Shown here piece after piece: positions 55,950 through 64,000 of a stretch of DNA of 64,000 nucleotides. The stretch is from contig NZ_LZGK01000016.1 of assembly GCF_001690705.1 (NCBI RefSeq), positions 1 to 64,000 of the forward strand, given 5' to 3'. The position numbers were made by a program, and so were the translations under genes. Each line of letters begins with the position of its first letter. The stretch's first letter is position 1. The stretch is from Gilliamella sp. wkB178. GTDB lineage: Bacteria; Pseudomonadota; Gammaproteobacteria; Enterobacterales; Orbaceae. The notes beneath the pieces are model-generated. The model saw only the letters and a program-made list of their open reading frames with translations. It searched no databases and had not been told where the DNA came from.

Positions 55950-57269
55950 ATGTTAGGTTCAGCAACAATCACACAAACACGAGGTTTAAATAATCAAGAT
56001 TATAAAACCTTGGCACTTTCCGCATTAGGTGGAGCATTAGAGTTTTATGATTTCATTATTTTTGTCTTTTTTTCAATTACTATAAGTCATTTATTCTTTC
56101 CGGGTACTATGCCATCTTGGCTTAGCCAAGTACAAACCTTTGGTATTTTTGCTGCAGGTTATTTAATCCGCCCATTTGGTGGAATAGTTATGGCACATTT
56201 CGGTGATTTATTCGGTCGTAAACGCATGTTTACCTTGAGTATATTACTTATGGCGTTGCCAACCTTATTTATTGGTTGTTTACCAACCTATGCAACTATT
56301 GGGATTTTTGCACCTTTATTACTATTGCTTATGCGATTATGCCAAGGTTTAGCTGTCGGTGGTGAAGTGCCAGGGGCTTGGACGTTTGTTGCTGAACATG
56401 TACCAAAGAATAAGATTGGTTTGGCTTGTGGAATTTTAACCAGTGGTTTAAGTTTAGGTATTTTATTAGGTTCATTAGTATCAACAGTAATAAATAAAAA
56501 TATAACACCTCAGCAAATGATTGACTGGGGATGGCGAATCCCATTTATCATTGGTGGTATTTTTGGCTTAATCGCCATGTATTTACGACGATGGTTAAAA
56601 GAAACCCCAATTTTCCTAGCGATCCAAAAACGTAAACAACAGGAATTATCTAAAAAATTACCAGTGGTAACAGTTTTAACGCAATATTTACCTCAAACGA
56701 TCTTATCGATGTTACTTACTTGGGTATTATCTGCGGGAATCATGGTTATCATGCTAATGACCCCGATTTTGTTACAAAAACAGTTTGGTTTTTCTGCCCT
56801 TGACGCTTTACAAGGAAATATATTAGCTATTATTGGACTCATCATTAGCTGTACTTTTTATGGCATGATGATGGATAAGTTCGCAATGGGTAAAGTATTG
56901 TTTATTGGTTGTATTATTGCCGCTATTACCATTGCTATTTTTTATTTATCTTTAAATAATCCTCATCTTTTACTTATGACTTATTTGTTAGCTGGTCTTG
57001 GTGTGGGTATTGTAGGTTCTTTTGCTTACTTTATGGTTAAAGTGTTTCCAACCGAGATCCGTTATAGTGGGGTTTCATTTTCGTTTAATATGGCTTATGC
57101 AATTGCAGGTGGATTAACCCCATTACTGATTTCTTTTTTTAGTGATTTTCTGAGTCAAATGGCACCGGCGTTTTATGTCGTTGCATTATTTGTTTTAGGA
57201 GCATTAATTGGACTATTTTTGCTAATCAATAATAATAGTGGACGCTATGTTGCAAAAGATATTGCATAA
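55950..57269 (+). CDS. MFS transporter, metabolite:H+ symporter type
   Basis: A 439-residue major facilitator with 12 membrane segments. The opening SALGGALEFYDFIIFVFFSITI, the loop AHFGDLFGRKRMFTLSILLMALPT, and LMRLCQGLAVGGEVPGAWTFVAEH place it in the metabolite:H+ symporter group that also holds ProP, KgtP and ShiA. The substrate cannot be told. AAGGAT precedes the ATG. It lies between lacD (divergent) and the ProC-like gene (convergent), which share an upstream element, so it may move a compound linked to them. Confidence 0.82.
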   Translation: MLGSATITQTRGLNNQDYKTLALSALGGALEFYDFIIFVFFSITISHLFFPGTMPSWLSQVQTFGIFAAGYLIRPFGGIVMAHFGDLFGRKRMFTLSILLMALPTLFIGCLPTYATIGIFAPLLLLLMRLCQGLAVGGEVPGAWTFVAEHVPKNKIGLACGILTSGLSLGILLGSLVSTVINKNITPQQMIDWGWRIPFIIGGIFGLIAMYLRRWLKETPIFLAIQKRKQQELSKKLPVVTVLTQYLPQTILSMLLTWVLSAGIMVIMLMTPILLQKQFGFSALDALQGNILAIIGLIISCTFYGMMMDKFAMGKVLFIGCIIAAITIAIFYLSLNNPHLLLMTYLLAGLGVGIVGSFAYFMVKVFPTEIRYSGVSFSFNMAYAIAGGLTPLLISFFSDFLSQMAPAFYVVALFVLGALIGLFLLINNNSGRYVAKDIA

Positions 57270-57298
57270 ATTACAATGTCATTTAGTTTGAATATTTG

Positions 57299-57337
57299 AA
57301 AAAGAGGAACAAGAATAACTATTTGTTCCTCTTTTAA
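57299..57337. terminator. Bidirectional terminator, MFS and ProC-like genes
   Basis: A perfect 13-bp stem (AAAAGAGGAACAA / TTGTTCCTCTTTT) with a 10-nt loop, with A and T tracts on either side, between convergent genes. Confidence 0.85.
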
Positions 57338-57362
57338 TTGTCGGGGTTAGATTGCATTTAAT

Positions 57363-58160
57363 TTATTTTTTGCCAAGCTTCACTGTTCGTTTTACTGAGG
57401 CTTTTACGCTACGTTGTAAACCAGCTGTAAAATCACTATTATTGAGTTCATATAAACCATTTATACCCACGCCTGCAGGAGAATTATTAATATCCAGTAA
57501 TTCTCGTGGGTGCTTATTACTTAATTGAAGCATAGAAGCTGCACCATGTAAATTTTCAAGCGCTATACGCTTTGCTATATCACGAGGTAATCCAACTAAT
57601 ACACCAGCATCAACTAGAGATTCGTAAAAATAATAAATATAATTAGGTCCAGCAACGGCATAGCCAGTAAAAATATCAAGCAAAGATTCATCGATATGTT
57701 CTAATTTACCAAAAGAGTTAAAAAACTTGACTACTAAATCCTGCTTAACAAATAATTGGTCAGATTTATCGGTTGCGACACCGGAATAACCATAGCCAGT
57801 ATCGGTTAAGGTATTAGGAATTGTTCTAATAACTGGTAAATTGATGGTTAATGTTTGCTTGATTTTAGCAATAGTGATGCCAGCGATAATGGAGATAAGA
57901 ATGGTTTTTTCATTTTTAGGGTTTAATTGTTGAACAATTTCTGCCCATGTATCTTGAGGACGAACGCCAAGTACAATAATATCTGAATCAATAATCTGTT
58001 TAGTTGGAATGACATCGTAGGTAGTTTTTAAATAATCTAAACGTTCTTCAATAATATCATTAACAAAGATATCATTTGGTAAATAGGTGTTATTGTTAAT
58101 TAATGCTCGAATAATTGCTTCAGACATATGTCCACTGCCAATAAATAAAATTTTACTCAT
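57363..58160 (-). CDS. Divergent pyrroline-5-carboxylate reductase-like protein
   Basis: A 265-residue member of the ProC family, which reduces pyrroline-5-carboxylate to proline. The nucleotide motif FIGSGHMSEAII lies at residues 5-16. VLGVRPQD and SIIAGITIAKIKQTL follow, and AVAGPNYIYYFYESLVDAGVLVGL stands in place of the usual GSGPAY segment. Normal ProC motifs are altered: IPNTLTDTGYGYS replaces MPNTPAxVGxG, and NSPAGVGINGLYELN replaces SPGGTT. It may use another imine substrate. AAGGAA precedes the start. It shares a 37-nt upstream element with lacD. Confidence 0.75.
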   Translation of the reverse strand: MSKILFIGSGHMSEAIIRALINNNTYLPNDIFVNDIIEERLDYLKTTYDVIPTKQIIDSDIIVLGVRPQDTWAEIVQQLNPKNEKTILISIIAGITIAKIKQTLTINLPVIRTIPNTLTDTGYGYSGVATDKSDQLFVKQDLVVKFFNSFGKLEHIDESLLDIFTGYAVAGPNYIYYFYESLVDAGVLVGLPRDIAKRIALENLHGAASMLQLSNKHPRELLDINNSPAGVGINGLYELNNSDFTAGLQRSVKASVKRTVKLGKK

Positions 58161-58201
58161 AATCGTTTCCTTTATAGATCACTATGGAATATGGAATTTA
58201 A

Positions 58202-58238
58202 CTATTGTATTTTTTTTGAGTGGTTATTTATTGTTCGT
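58202..58238 (-). promoter_or_regulatory. Shared upstream element, ProC-like copy
   Basis: Partner of 55700-55736 (33 of 37 identical, same orientation relative to the gene). It lies 41 bp before the ProC-like gene. Confidence 0.55.
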
Positions 58239-58366
58239 TTATACTATTTTTAACCTTATAACACTTTTTTAATAAGTTAATATTTATTATCGATTCAACT
58301 AATTGAATTTAAATAAATTAAAAGTGGCACAAATAACTAGATTTGTCGTAATTATTTCAGATAAGC

Positions 58367-58392
58367 AGAAACAGATATTAATATCTGTTTCT
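58367..58392. other. Perfect 26-bp palindrome
   Basis: AGAAACAGATATT followed directly by its reverse complement, with no spacer. It lies between two divergent genes, so it is unlikely to end either transcript. It could be a dimer-binding operator or the end of a short RNA (CTTT follows). Confidence 0.5.
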
Positions 58393-58465
58393 TTAACTCG
58401 TCATCAGCTGATTTCAGTTTTTAATTTTATCTATTTGTAAATATTATTAGTTAATTCCTTTCTTT

Positions 58466-58494
58466 TTGACAAAAAATTTAAGATTTATTATGTG
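58466..58494 (+). promoter_or_regulatory. Possible adhP promoter
   Basis: A perfect -35 TTGACA at 58466-58471 is followed after 17 bp by TATGTG, a weak -10. The adhP start is 121 bp downstream. Confidence 0.4.
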
Positions 58495-58615
58495 TTTTAA
58501 TGTAGATTATTAAATAATCATTTATTTTCCTAAAATTGTGAAATTACTCATATTTTTTAAAAGTAATTAGGTTAAAATAAAACTAATTATATTTTGTAAT
58601 TATTAGGAGAAGAAA

Positions 58616-59650
58616 ATGAAAGCAGCTGTTATTAAACAAGAATGTGATGGACAAGTTGAAATTAAAGATATTCCTGTCAGACCATTAGAAGCGGGAGAAG
58701 CTTTAGTGGACGTTGAATATTGTGGCCTTTGTCATACAGATCTTCATGTTGCTGCGGGTGATTTTGGTAAAAAACCAGGACGTGTTATTGGCCATGAAGG
58801 GGTAGGTATTGTAACTAAAATTGCTCCGGACGTAAAAAGTCTTAAAGTTGGTGATCGCGTTAGTATTGCATGGTTTCATGCTGGTTGTGGCACTTGTGAG
58901 TTTTGTATTTCAGGTAATGAAACCTTTTGCCGTAATGTATTAAATTCTGGTTATAGCGTTGATGGTGGTATGGCAGAACAATGTATTGTTAAGGCTGATT
59001 ATGCAGTTAAAGTACCAGATGGGCTTGATCCAGCACAAGCAACCAGTGTGACTTGTGCAGGTGTGACTACTTATAAAGGTATTAAAGTAGCAGCTACAAA
59101 ACCAGGTCAATGGCTAGCTGTATTTGGTATCGGTGGGTTAGGAACACTTGCTGTTGAATATGGCAAAAAAGTATTTAACAACAAAGTGGTCGCCATTAGT
59201 AATAGTGATAGCCAATTGGAGTTATGTAAACAATTGGGTGCTGATTTAGTAGTAAATCCTAAAAAAGTGGCAGATGTTGGTGCCTATATTAAAGAACATA
59301 CTAATGGTGGTGTTCATGGTGCAGTAGTAACTTCTGTGACTAAAACTGGATTCAATCAAGCAATTGATTCCGTGCGTCCATTAGGCCGTGTAGTTGCACT
59401 CGGTTTACCGTCTGAAACGATGGATCTTAGTATTCCAAGAACAGTATTAGATGGTATTCAAGTGTTAGGTTCATTAGTTGGTACTCGTGAAGATTTAGCT
59501 GAAGCATTCCAATTCAGTGCTGAAGGTAAAGTTGTACCAATCGTTGAAAAAAGACCTCTTGAAGATATTAACGATATGATCGAAGAAATGAAAGCCGGTA
59601 AAATTCGCGGTCGTATGGTTGTTGATATGAAAATGAAGAAAAATAAATAG
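58616..59650 (+). CDS. adhP: Alcohol dehydrogenase, zinc-dependent (AdhP)
   Basis: AdhP is an NAD-dependent alcohol dehydrogenase that interconverts ethanol and acetaldehyde. The 344-residue protein has the catalytic zinc ligands in CGLCHTDLH and GHEGVG and the structural zinc cysteines in [16 protein letters not shown]. The NAD loop is [14 protein letters not shown] near residue 172. IAWFHAGCG and [10 protein letters not shown] match E. coli AdhP. AGGAGA lies before the start. It is a single gene closed by a terminator at 59677. It fits fermentative growth. Confidence 0.93.
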   Translation: MKAAVIKQECDGQVEIKDIPVRPLEAGEALVDVEYCGLCHTDLHVAAGDFGKKPGRVIGHEGVGIVTKIAPDVKSLKVGDRVSIAWFHAGCGTCEFCISGNETFCRNVLNSGYSVDGGMAEQCIVKADYAVKVPDGLDPAQATSVTCAGVTTYKGIKVAATKPGQWLAVFGIGGLGTLAVEYGKKVFNNKVVAISNSDSQLELCKQLGADLVVNPKKVADVGAYIKEHTNGGVHGAVVTSVTKTGFNQAIDSVRPLGRVVALGLPSETMDLSIPRTVLDGIQVLGSLVGTREDLAEAFQFSAEGKVVPIVEKRPLEDINDMIEEMKAGKIRGRMVVDMKMKKNK

Positions 59651-59676
59651 CTATATTTAATTAATATTCATTATAT

Positions 59677-59700
59677 AAAACCAGCCTTGAGCTGGTTTTA
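59677..59700 (+). terminator. adhP terminator
   Basis: Perfect 9-bp stem AAAACCAGC / GCTGGTTTT with loop CTTGA, 26 bp after the adhP stop. Confidence 0.82.
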
Positions 59701-59848
59701 TAGTTAGGACATCTCATAAAATCAATATCTACTTAATTTATTATGCATTGTTATTAATTAATATCAATGTTGCTTGTATTTTATAAATAAAGCCCTATCA
59801 TAAGCAGAATTTTCACAAATAAATTATATATATCAAAGAGGTTTTTTA

Positions 59849-61297
59849 ATGTCAGATCACAATTTAGAAAATAAATTGCGGAAAGATCTAGGTATAGTTT
59901 CGGCGTTGTCACTGGTTGTTGGAATGGTTTTAGGTGCTGGAGCATTTATGAAACCTCCAGCAGTATTAGAGGTTGCTGGTGATTATAATTACGCGTTGTT
60001 AGCTTGGATTATAGGTGGTATTTTTTCAATTTGTGGTGGATTAACACTTTGTGAATTAGGTGTGATGTTTCCAAAAACAGGTGGATTACTGGTTTATCTT
60101 GAAAAAATTTATGGTTCTAAAGTTTCCCATCTTTATGGATGGATGATTACAGTGCTGTTCGCTCCTTCTTTAGTTGGCGCATTAGTTGGCTATTTTAGCT
60201 CGGTATTTTGTTTATTATTCAATATTGATGATGCTTATAGAATGGCTGTTAGCGCTGGAGTATTAGGTTTTATCACCTGTATTAATGCTATTGGTGTTAA
60301 ACAAGCCGGTTACCTGCAAACAATTGCTACTGTGTGCAAGCTGATCCCAATATTATTATTGGCTATATTTGGATTATGGAAGGGTAATGGTCAGGTAGCA
60401 CTATTTAGTGCAAGTGGGCAAGGTATTGAAACATATGCACCTTTTGCAGTAGCCATTTTAGCAACATTATTTGCTTATGATGGTTGGGCACAAGTTGCCT
60501 CGGTTGCAGGTGAAATAAATAATCCTGCTAAAGTATTACCCAAAGCGATTATTTTTGGGATTATCTTTTTAGTTATTGTGTATGCATGTATTAATATTGC
60601 ATTATTTAAAATTTTTCCTGTACAAGAAATGGTCTCTCTTGGTCATGATGCTTCCGCTGTGGCATCACAACGTATGTTTGGGCATTTAGGCGGTAATTTA
60701 GTTGCTGTTGGGATTATGGTATCTATTTTAGGTGGTATTAATGGTTATATCATGACTTTATCAAGAACTATATTTAGTATGGGTGAGCGTGGAACGATTA
60801 TAGGTGCACGTTATTTAAGCACGATTGATGATGATAGCCGTTCGCCAGTTAATGCCATTGTAATTTTAGTTATTTTCTCTTTTCTATATTCAGCTTTGTT
60901 AGATGCTGATCGTCTATCTGAAATTTCGATGTTTTCTATTTGGGTATTTTATCTACTGACTTTTATTGGAGTAATTATCGCTCGTAAAAAGTATCCTAAT
61001 GTTCCAAGATCTTATAAAGTTATTGGTTATCCAATTATTCCAATTATTGCTATTTTAGGTGCTGTTTATGTTATTTATGGCATGCTTGTTTATCAAACTA
61101 CCAATGGTATCGCCTCAATAATACTCACTTTAATTGGTTTACCAGTATATTATTATTATGATAAGAAGAATAAAGGTGTTGAGATAGCACTAGGCGAAGT
61201 GAAAAAGTATAAAATTAAAACTAAATACTCAATTGGTATTGGCGTAATGATCGTTATTGTATTGTTAATGCTATATGGCAACACAATTAGCAAATAA
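59849..61297 (+). CDS. APC-family amino acid permease
   Basis: A 482-residue permease with 12 membrane segments of the amino acid-polyamine-organocation superfamily. The first helix VVGMVLGAGAFMKPPAVLEVAG is the unwound substrate site typical of the family (GxG). ELGVMFPKTGGLLVYLEKIYG and FAYDGWAQVASVAGEINNPAKVLPKAI resemble the LAT-like permeases such as YfnA and SteT. An amino acid substrate is likely; which one is unknown. AGAGG precedes the ATG. It is followed by a methyltransferase gene after 138 bp. Confidence 0.82.
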   Translation: MSDHNLENKLRKDLGIVSALSLVVGMVLGAGAFMKPPAVLEVAGDYNYALLAWIIGGIFSICGGLTLCELGVMFPKTGGLLVYLEKIYGSKVSHLYGWMITVLFAPSLVGALVGYFSSVFCLLFNIDDAYRMAVSAGVLGFITCINAIGVKQAGYLQTIATVCKLIPILLLAIFGLWKGNGQVALFSASGQGIETYAPFAVAILATLFAYDGWAQVASVAGEINNPAKVLPKAIIFGIIFLVIVYACINIALFKIFPVQEMVSLGHDASAVASQRMFGHLGGNLVAVGIMVSILGGINGYIMTLSRTIFSMGERGTIIGARYLSTIDDDSRSPVNAIVILVIFSFLYSALLDADRLSEISMFSIWVFYLLTFIGVIIARKKYPNVPRSYKVIGYPIIPIIAILGAVYVIYGMLVYQTTNGIASIILTLIGLPVYYYYDKKNKGVEIALGEVKKYKIKTKYSIGIGVMIVIVLLMLYGNTISK

Positions 61298-61435
61298 ATT
61301 ACTATTATTATTGCCAACATAAGTTAGCAAGATTGATTACAGTTGAGTAGAAACCAATTTAAAATCAGTTTTTGCCACAGTAAAAAATAATGAGTTATAG
61401 TTTTTCAGAGTTATCATTATATTAATTAATAATAA

Positions 61436-62236
61436 ATGGAAATATTGGGAGTAGATGTGTGCTGTAAACAATATAATAGCCAAGACAGCAACCTTGTACA
61501 TGATATAGTTGCTTATTGGAGCAAACGTGCTGAAGGTTATAGCCAAACCAATCAGGAAGAACTAGCGACTAAAAAACGTACAATATGGCAAAATCTTATT
61601 TTATCGCATGCACCTAAAAAAGAAGTTTTAAAAGTATTAGATATAGGTACAGGTCCTGGATTCATAGCTATAACTTTAGCTTTGGCTGGACATGATGTAA
61701 CCGCGGTTGATGTTACACAAGCAATGTTAGATCAAGCAAAAAAGAATGCTGACAATTATCAGGTAGAAATTAACTTGGTGTTATCTGATGTTCAATCATT
61801 ACCATTTGTTGATAATTCTTTTGATCTAATAGTACTGCGAAATGTTACTTGGGATTTAGACAAGCCATTAAATGGTTATAAAGAATGGTTTAGAGTATTA
61901 AGAAAAGGTGGGCGATTATTAAACTTTGATGCCAATTGGTATTTGTTTTTATATGATCCTTCTCATTACTTAGAGTATCAACGAGATCGTAATAATACTC
62001 GTAGCAGAAATGTGGCTGATCATTATTTGTTAACTGATACAATTGAAATGGAACGTATTGCTAAATTATTACCGTTAAGTCAAGAAATAAGACCACAATG
62101 GGATGTACAGGTATTGATTGATTTAGGATTTAGTAAAATTTATCTTGAGACGAATATTTCTGAACAAGTTTGGGATCAAACCGAACTTCTTAATTATCAT
62201 TCAACGCCAATGTTTATGATTAGAGCTGAAAAATAG
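61436..62236 (+). CDS. Class I SAM-dependent methyltransferase
   Basis: A 266-residue methyltransferase of the Methyltransf_11/UbiE-like fold. Motif I is VLDIGTGPGFIAITLA near residue 67, followed by VTAVDVTQAMLDQAKKNA, LVLSDVQSLPFVDNSFDLIVLRNVTWDL, and EWFRVLRKGGRLLNFD. The target is unknown. The start is uncertain: the ATG at 61436 has no ribosome site, while the in-frame GTG at 61457 has GGGAG just upstream and gives a protein seven residues shorter. Its neighbours are an amino acid permease and tRNA-Sec. Confidence 0.82.
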   Translation: MEILGVDVCCKQYNSQDSNLVHDIVAYWSKRAEGYSQTNQEELATKKRTIWQNLILSHAPKKEVLKVLDIGTGPGFIAITLALAGHDVTAVDVTQAMLDQAKKNADNYQVEINLVLSDVQSLPFVDNSFDLIVLRNVTWDLDKPLNGYKEWFRVLRKGGRLLNFDANWYLFLYDPSHYLEYQRDRNNTRSRNVADHYLLTDTIEMERIAKLLPLSQEIRPQWDVQVLIDLGFSKIYLETNISEQVWDQTELLNYHSTPMFMIRAEK

Positions 62237-62340
62237 CAAATAAAATAATATGTTGAAAATAAATGTCTAATATTATTAATATATTAATTCAATTGACAAT
62301 GTTAGGTTAGTCTAGTTATTATTACTATGCTTATACTTAT

Positions 62341-62431
62341 GGAAGTTGATGAGATCTGGTGGTCTTCACGGTCTTCAAAACCGTTGTCAGCCTATCGGCT
62401 GTGGTAGGTTCGATTCCTGCCTCTTCCGCCA
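62341..62431 (+). tRNA. selC: tRNA-Sec (UCA anticodon)
   Basis: A 91-nt selenocysteine tRNA with CCA encoded. The anticodon stem-loop is ACGGT-CTTCAAA-ACCGT with anticodon TCA. The D arm has a 6-bp stem and 4-nt loop (GAGATC-TGGT-GGTCTT), as in other tRNA-Sec. A long variable arm (CAGCC-TATC-GGCTG) and a T loop TTCGATT complete it. Only 12 nt separate the T loop from the discriminator G, one fewer than the usual 13, and the acceptor pairs 6 and 7 are T-T and T-C mismatches. selB follows on the other strand. Confidence 0.93.
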
Positions 62432-62504
62432 AGAAATAATCAACTAGTCTGATTTTTATAAGAAAAGAGTTGAATTAAATATATTAGCTTATAGTATCAT
62501 TTAT

Positions 62505-64000
62505 TTAACATGAAAACTCTTTGATTACTTCACGTTCATTGTCAACCCTTTTTACCCAACCATCTCGTTCTAAACGATTAAGTAATGGTATAAGTTGTTT
62601 TCGGGACAAGCCTGTACATTCGCGGGCGTCAGCAACACTAAATCGTTGTGATAATTTACGATTAGACATAATCTTACAAACTATATTTTGATAAATTTCG
62701 CGAGTAAAAAATAGATCATTTTCAGTAGGTACTATGAGTTGTTTTTCAGTTAAACTGCGTAATAAACGTCTTATACCCACAATGGTCGTTTTGGATGCAT
62801 CATAACCTTGTTCTCCGGATTCAGCAATATCATCAAGTAATTGTTGTTGGTTAGCGGGAATTTTACTATCTTGTAACTGGCTCACAGTAGTTATATTACC
62901 GTCAATTTTTTGCCATTGTTTAGCTTGGCAAGCCTCTTCTGCAATTAATTCAATTAGTGCAATTGGGTAACCGGTTATTCGTGCTAATTCTTCCGCTGAA
63001 GCCATATGTACTACACTATTTAAGTAATCATCACATTGTTGTTTGAGGCTGTTTTTTGTTTCAGGAGTGATCCACCATGGACCAAAAGTAAGAGTATTTA
63101 AGGGCGGAGCTATTCCTTTTTTTTGTTGGCTATAACCATTAACAGCCAGTTGAAGCATAATTTGTGCATTAAGCCTATTAGCACTATTAATAGATAGGTC
63201 TGCTAAGATAGACTGTAATTGGTTACGTTTTTTAGTATCTATACTTTGTAACCACACAACACGACCAGCACCAATAATGTGGCTACCACCATGTTGTATC
63301 AATAATAATGGCTGACCCCAAAAAGCTGGAATAGCTTCAACTAATTGTAGCCGAGCTAGTTTACCTTCAGCATAAACATAACATTTAGCTAATACATGTG
63401 CCGTACCTAAAGCGACTTCAACAATACTTTGTTTTTTGAGAAAGGAACTAAAATTAGGATTTAATTGTACAATCCAATCCGTACTCATAGTAATAGCTTG
63501 TGGTTTAGCTACCAAGCAACTACCTTTGGTTACTAATTTTCTATTGAGTTGTTTTAGGCCAATTGCTGTCCTGCTATAAGGTTGAGCACAATTAAGTTGT
63601 TGGTGATAACTCTGTAGTGAACGAACTTTTACTGCATGATTTCCTGGAAATAGGGTTAATACATCGCCTACGTTTATTTCTCCACCACGTAACGTACCAG
63701 TAACAGTTGTACCAATGCCATTAACTGAAAAAACTCTATCTACATAAAGATGAGCTTGATTATCTAGCTCTTCCCTTTGTGGAAGGTTATTGATTTTATC
63801 AATAATCAGTTGTTTCAAGTTATCGATACCTGCACCAGTATAACTACTAACATTTATAACATCGGGAATCATATCCATTTCAGTTAAAAAATGCTCTAAT
63901 GAGTCATTTTCAACCTCTTTGAGGCGCCGCTCATCGACCAAATCAGCTTTAGTAATTACTAATATACAGGATTTTATATCCATTGCTGCAATAACATGTA
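62505..64000 (-). CDS. selB: Selenocysteine-specific elongation factor SelB (5' end missing)
   Basis: SelB carries Sec-tRNA to UGA codons marked by a SECIS element. The frame is open to the window edge, so the N-terminal part of the GTPase domain (P-loop, switch regions) lies outside; about 497 residues are visible against 614 in E. coli. ITKADLVDE (the TKxD guanine motif) begins the visible part, followed by domain II (LYVDRVFSVNGIGTTVTGTLRGGEINVGD) and the C-terminal winged helices that bind SECIS RNA (LSRKQLIPLLNRLERDGWVKRVDN). It converges with selC, 73 bp away. selA probably lies beyond the edge. Confidence 0.96.
   Translation of the reverse strand, partial: HVIAAMDIKSCILVITKADLVDERRLKEVENDSLEHFLTEMDMIPDVINVSSYTGAGIDNLKQLIIDKINNLPQREELDNQAHLYVDRVFSVNGIGTTVTGTLRGGEINVGDVLTLFPGNHAVKVRSLQSYHQQLNCAQPYSRTAIGLKQLNRKLVTKGSCLVAKPQAITMSTDWIVQLNPNFSSFLKKQSIVEVALGTAHVLAKCYVYAEGKLARLQLVEAIPAFWGQPLLLIQHGGSHIIGAGRVVWLQSIDTKKRNQLQSILADLSINSANRLNAQIMLQLAVNGYSQQKKGIAPPLNTLTFGPWWITPETKNSLKQQCDDYLNSVVHMASAEELARITGYPIALIELIAEEACQAKQWQKIDGNITTVSQLQDSKIPANQQQLLDDIAESGEQGYDASKTTIVGIRRLLRSLTEKQLIVPTENDLFFTREIYQNIVCKIMSNRKLSQRFSVADARECTGLSRKQLIPLLNRLERDGWVKRVDNEREVIKEFSC

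Larger units (their letters stand above)
58161..58615. other. Divergent region between ProC-like gene and adhP
   Basis: A 455-bp AT-rich gap. It holds the shared upstream element (58202-58238), a perfect 26-bp palindrome (58367-58392), and a possible adhP promoter (TTGACA at 58466, TATGTG 17 bp later at 58489). I see no coding frame. Confidence 0.55.

Overview
The window is a stretch of ordinary chromosome from an AT-rich gammaproteobacterium. Nearly every protein reads as an ortholog of an Escherichia coli gene, often with local gene order kept (serA-rpiA-argP, hemE-yjaG-hupA, lpoA-yraN-diaA, xerD-dsbC-recJ, sdaC-sdaB, rppH-lgt-thyA). The strong AT bias and the loss of linking genes such as ptsP and nfi suggest a small-genome, host-associated lineage. 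Orbaceae (the Gilliamella group) is my best guess, but this is inference. I see no prophage, insertion sequence, CRISPR array or defence island.

Layout. 1-745: end of an rRNA operon (3' part of 23S, then 5S, then terminator). 805-8826: ygjV, rppH-lgt-thyA, lpxL, rlmM, lpoA-yraN-diaA (lipoprotein and lipid A maturation, dTMP synthesis, RNA processing, peptidoglycan control). 8927-13707: gyrA, gltP, and rpmB-rpmG on the minus strand. 14230-17717: a shikimate island (aroE, ydiL, aroL, a YdiN-type transporter). 18059-23615: argA with ArgR boxes, then mutH, a flavoprotein reductase, dps, serA and rpiA on the minus strand. 23823-26928: argP, hemE, yjaG, hupA. 27086-31549 (minus): ybaK, a YciC-like membrane protein, glyS, glyQ. 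31766-36674: envC-yibQ, then minus-strand rapZ, rdgB, rluA, dsbB. 36797-42483: rluC, a phosphatase, then bepA, a lipoprotein tyrosine phosphatase and proS (minus). 42992-45912: sdaC and sdaB with a CRP site. 45971-52904 (minus): an XRE regulator, nnr, mpl, recJ, dsbC, xerD. 53189-54471: Pr6Pr-like membrane protein and grxB. 54626-62236: the most accessory-looking part, with lacD, an MFS symporter, a divergent ProC-like reductase, adhP, an amino acid permease and a methyltransferase. 62341-64000: tRNA-Sec and the 3' part of selB, so the organism has at least part of the selenocysteine machinery.

Regulatory signals readable by eye agree with the genes: two ARG boxes 3 bp apart before argA, a TyrR-type box before aroL, a class II CRP site before sdaC, and strong sigma70-type elements before gyrA and rpmB. 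The least explained signals are a 37-nt intergenic repeat in three ungapped copies (3708, 17886, 53057), a second 37-nt element shared by the upstream regions of lacD and the ProC-like gene (55700, 58202), an acidic insertion in GyrA, and a tRNA-Sec whose acceptor branch is one base pair short and contains two mismatches. I did not find a clearly new multi-gene system; the lacD/MFS/ProC-like cluster is the nearest candidate.
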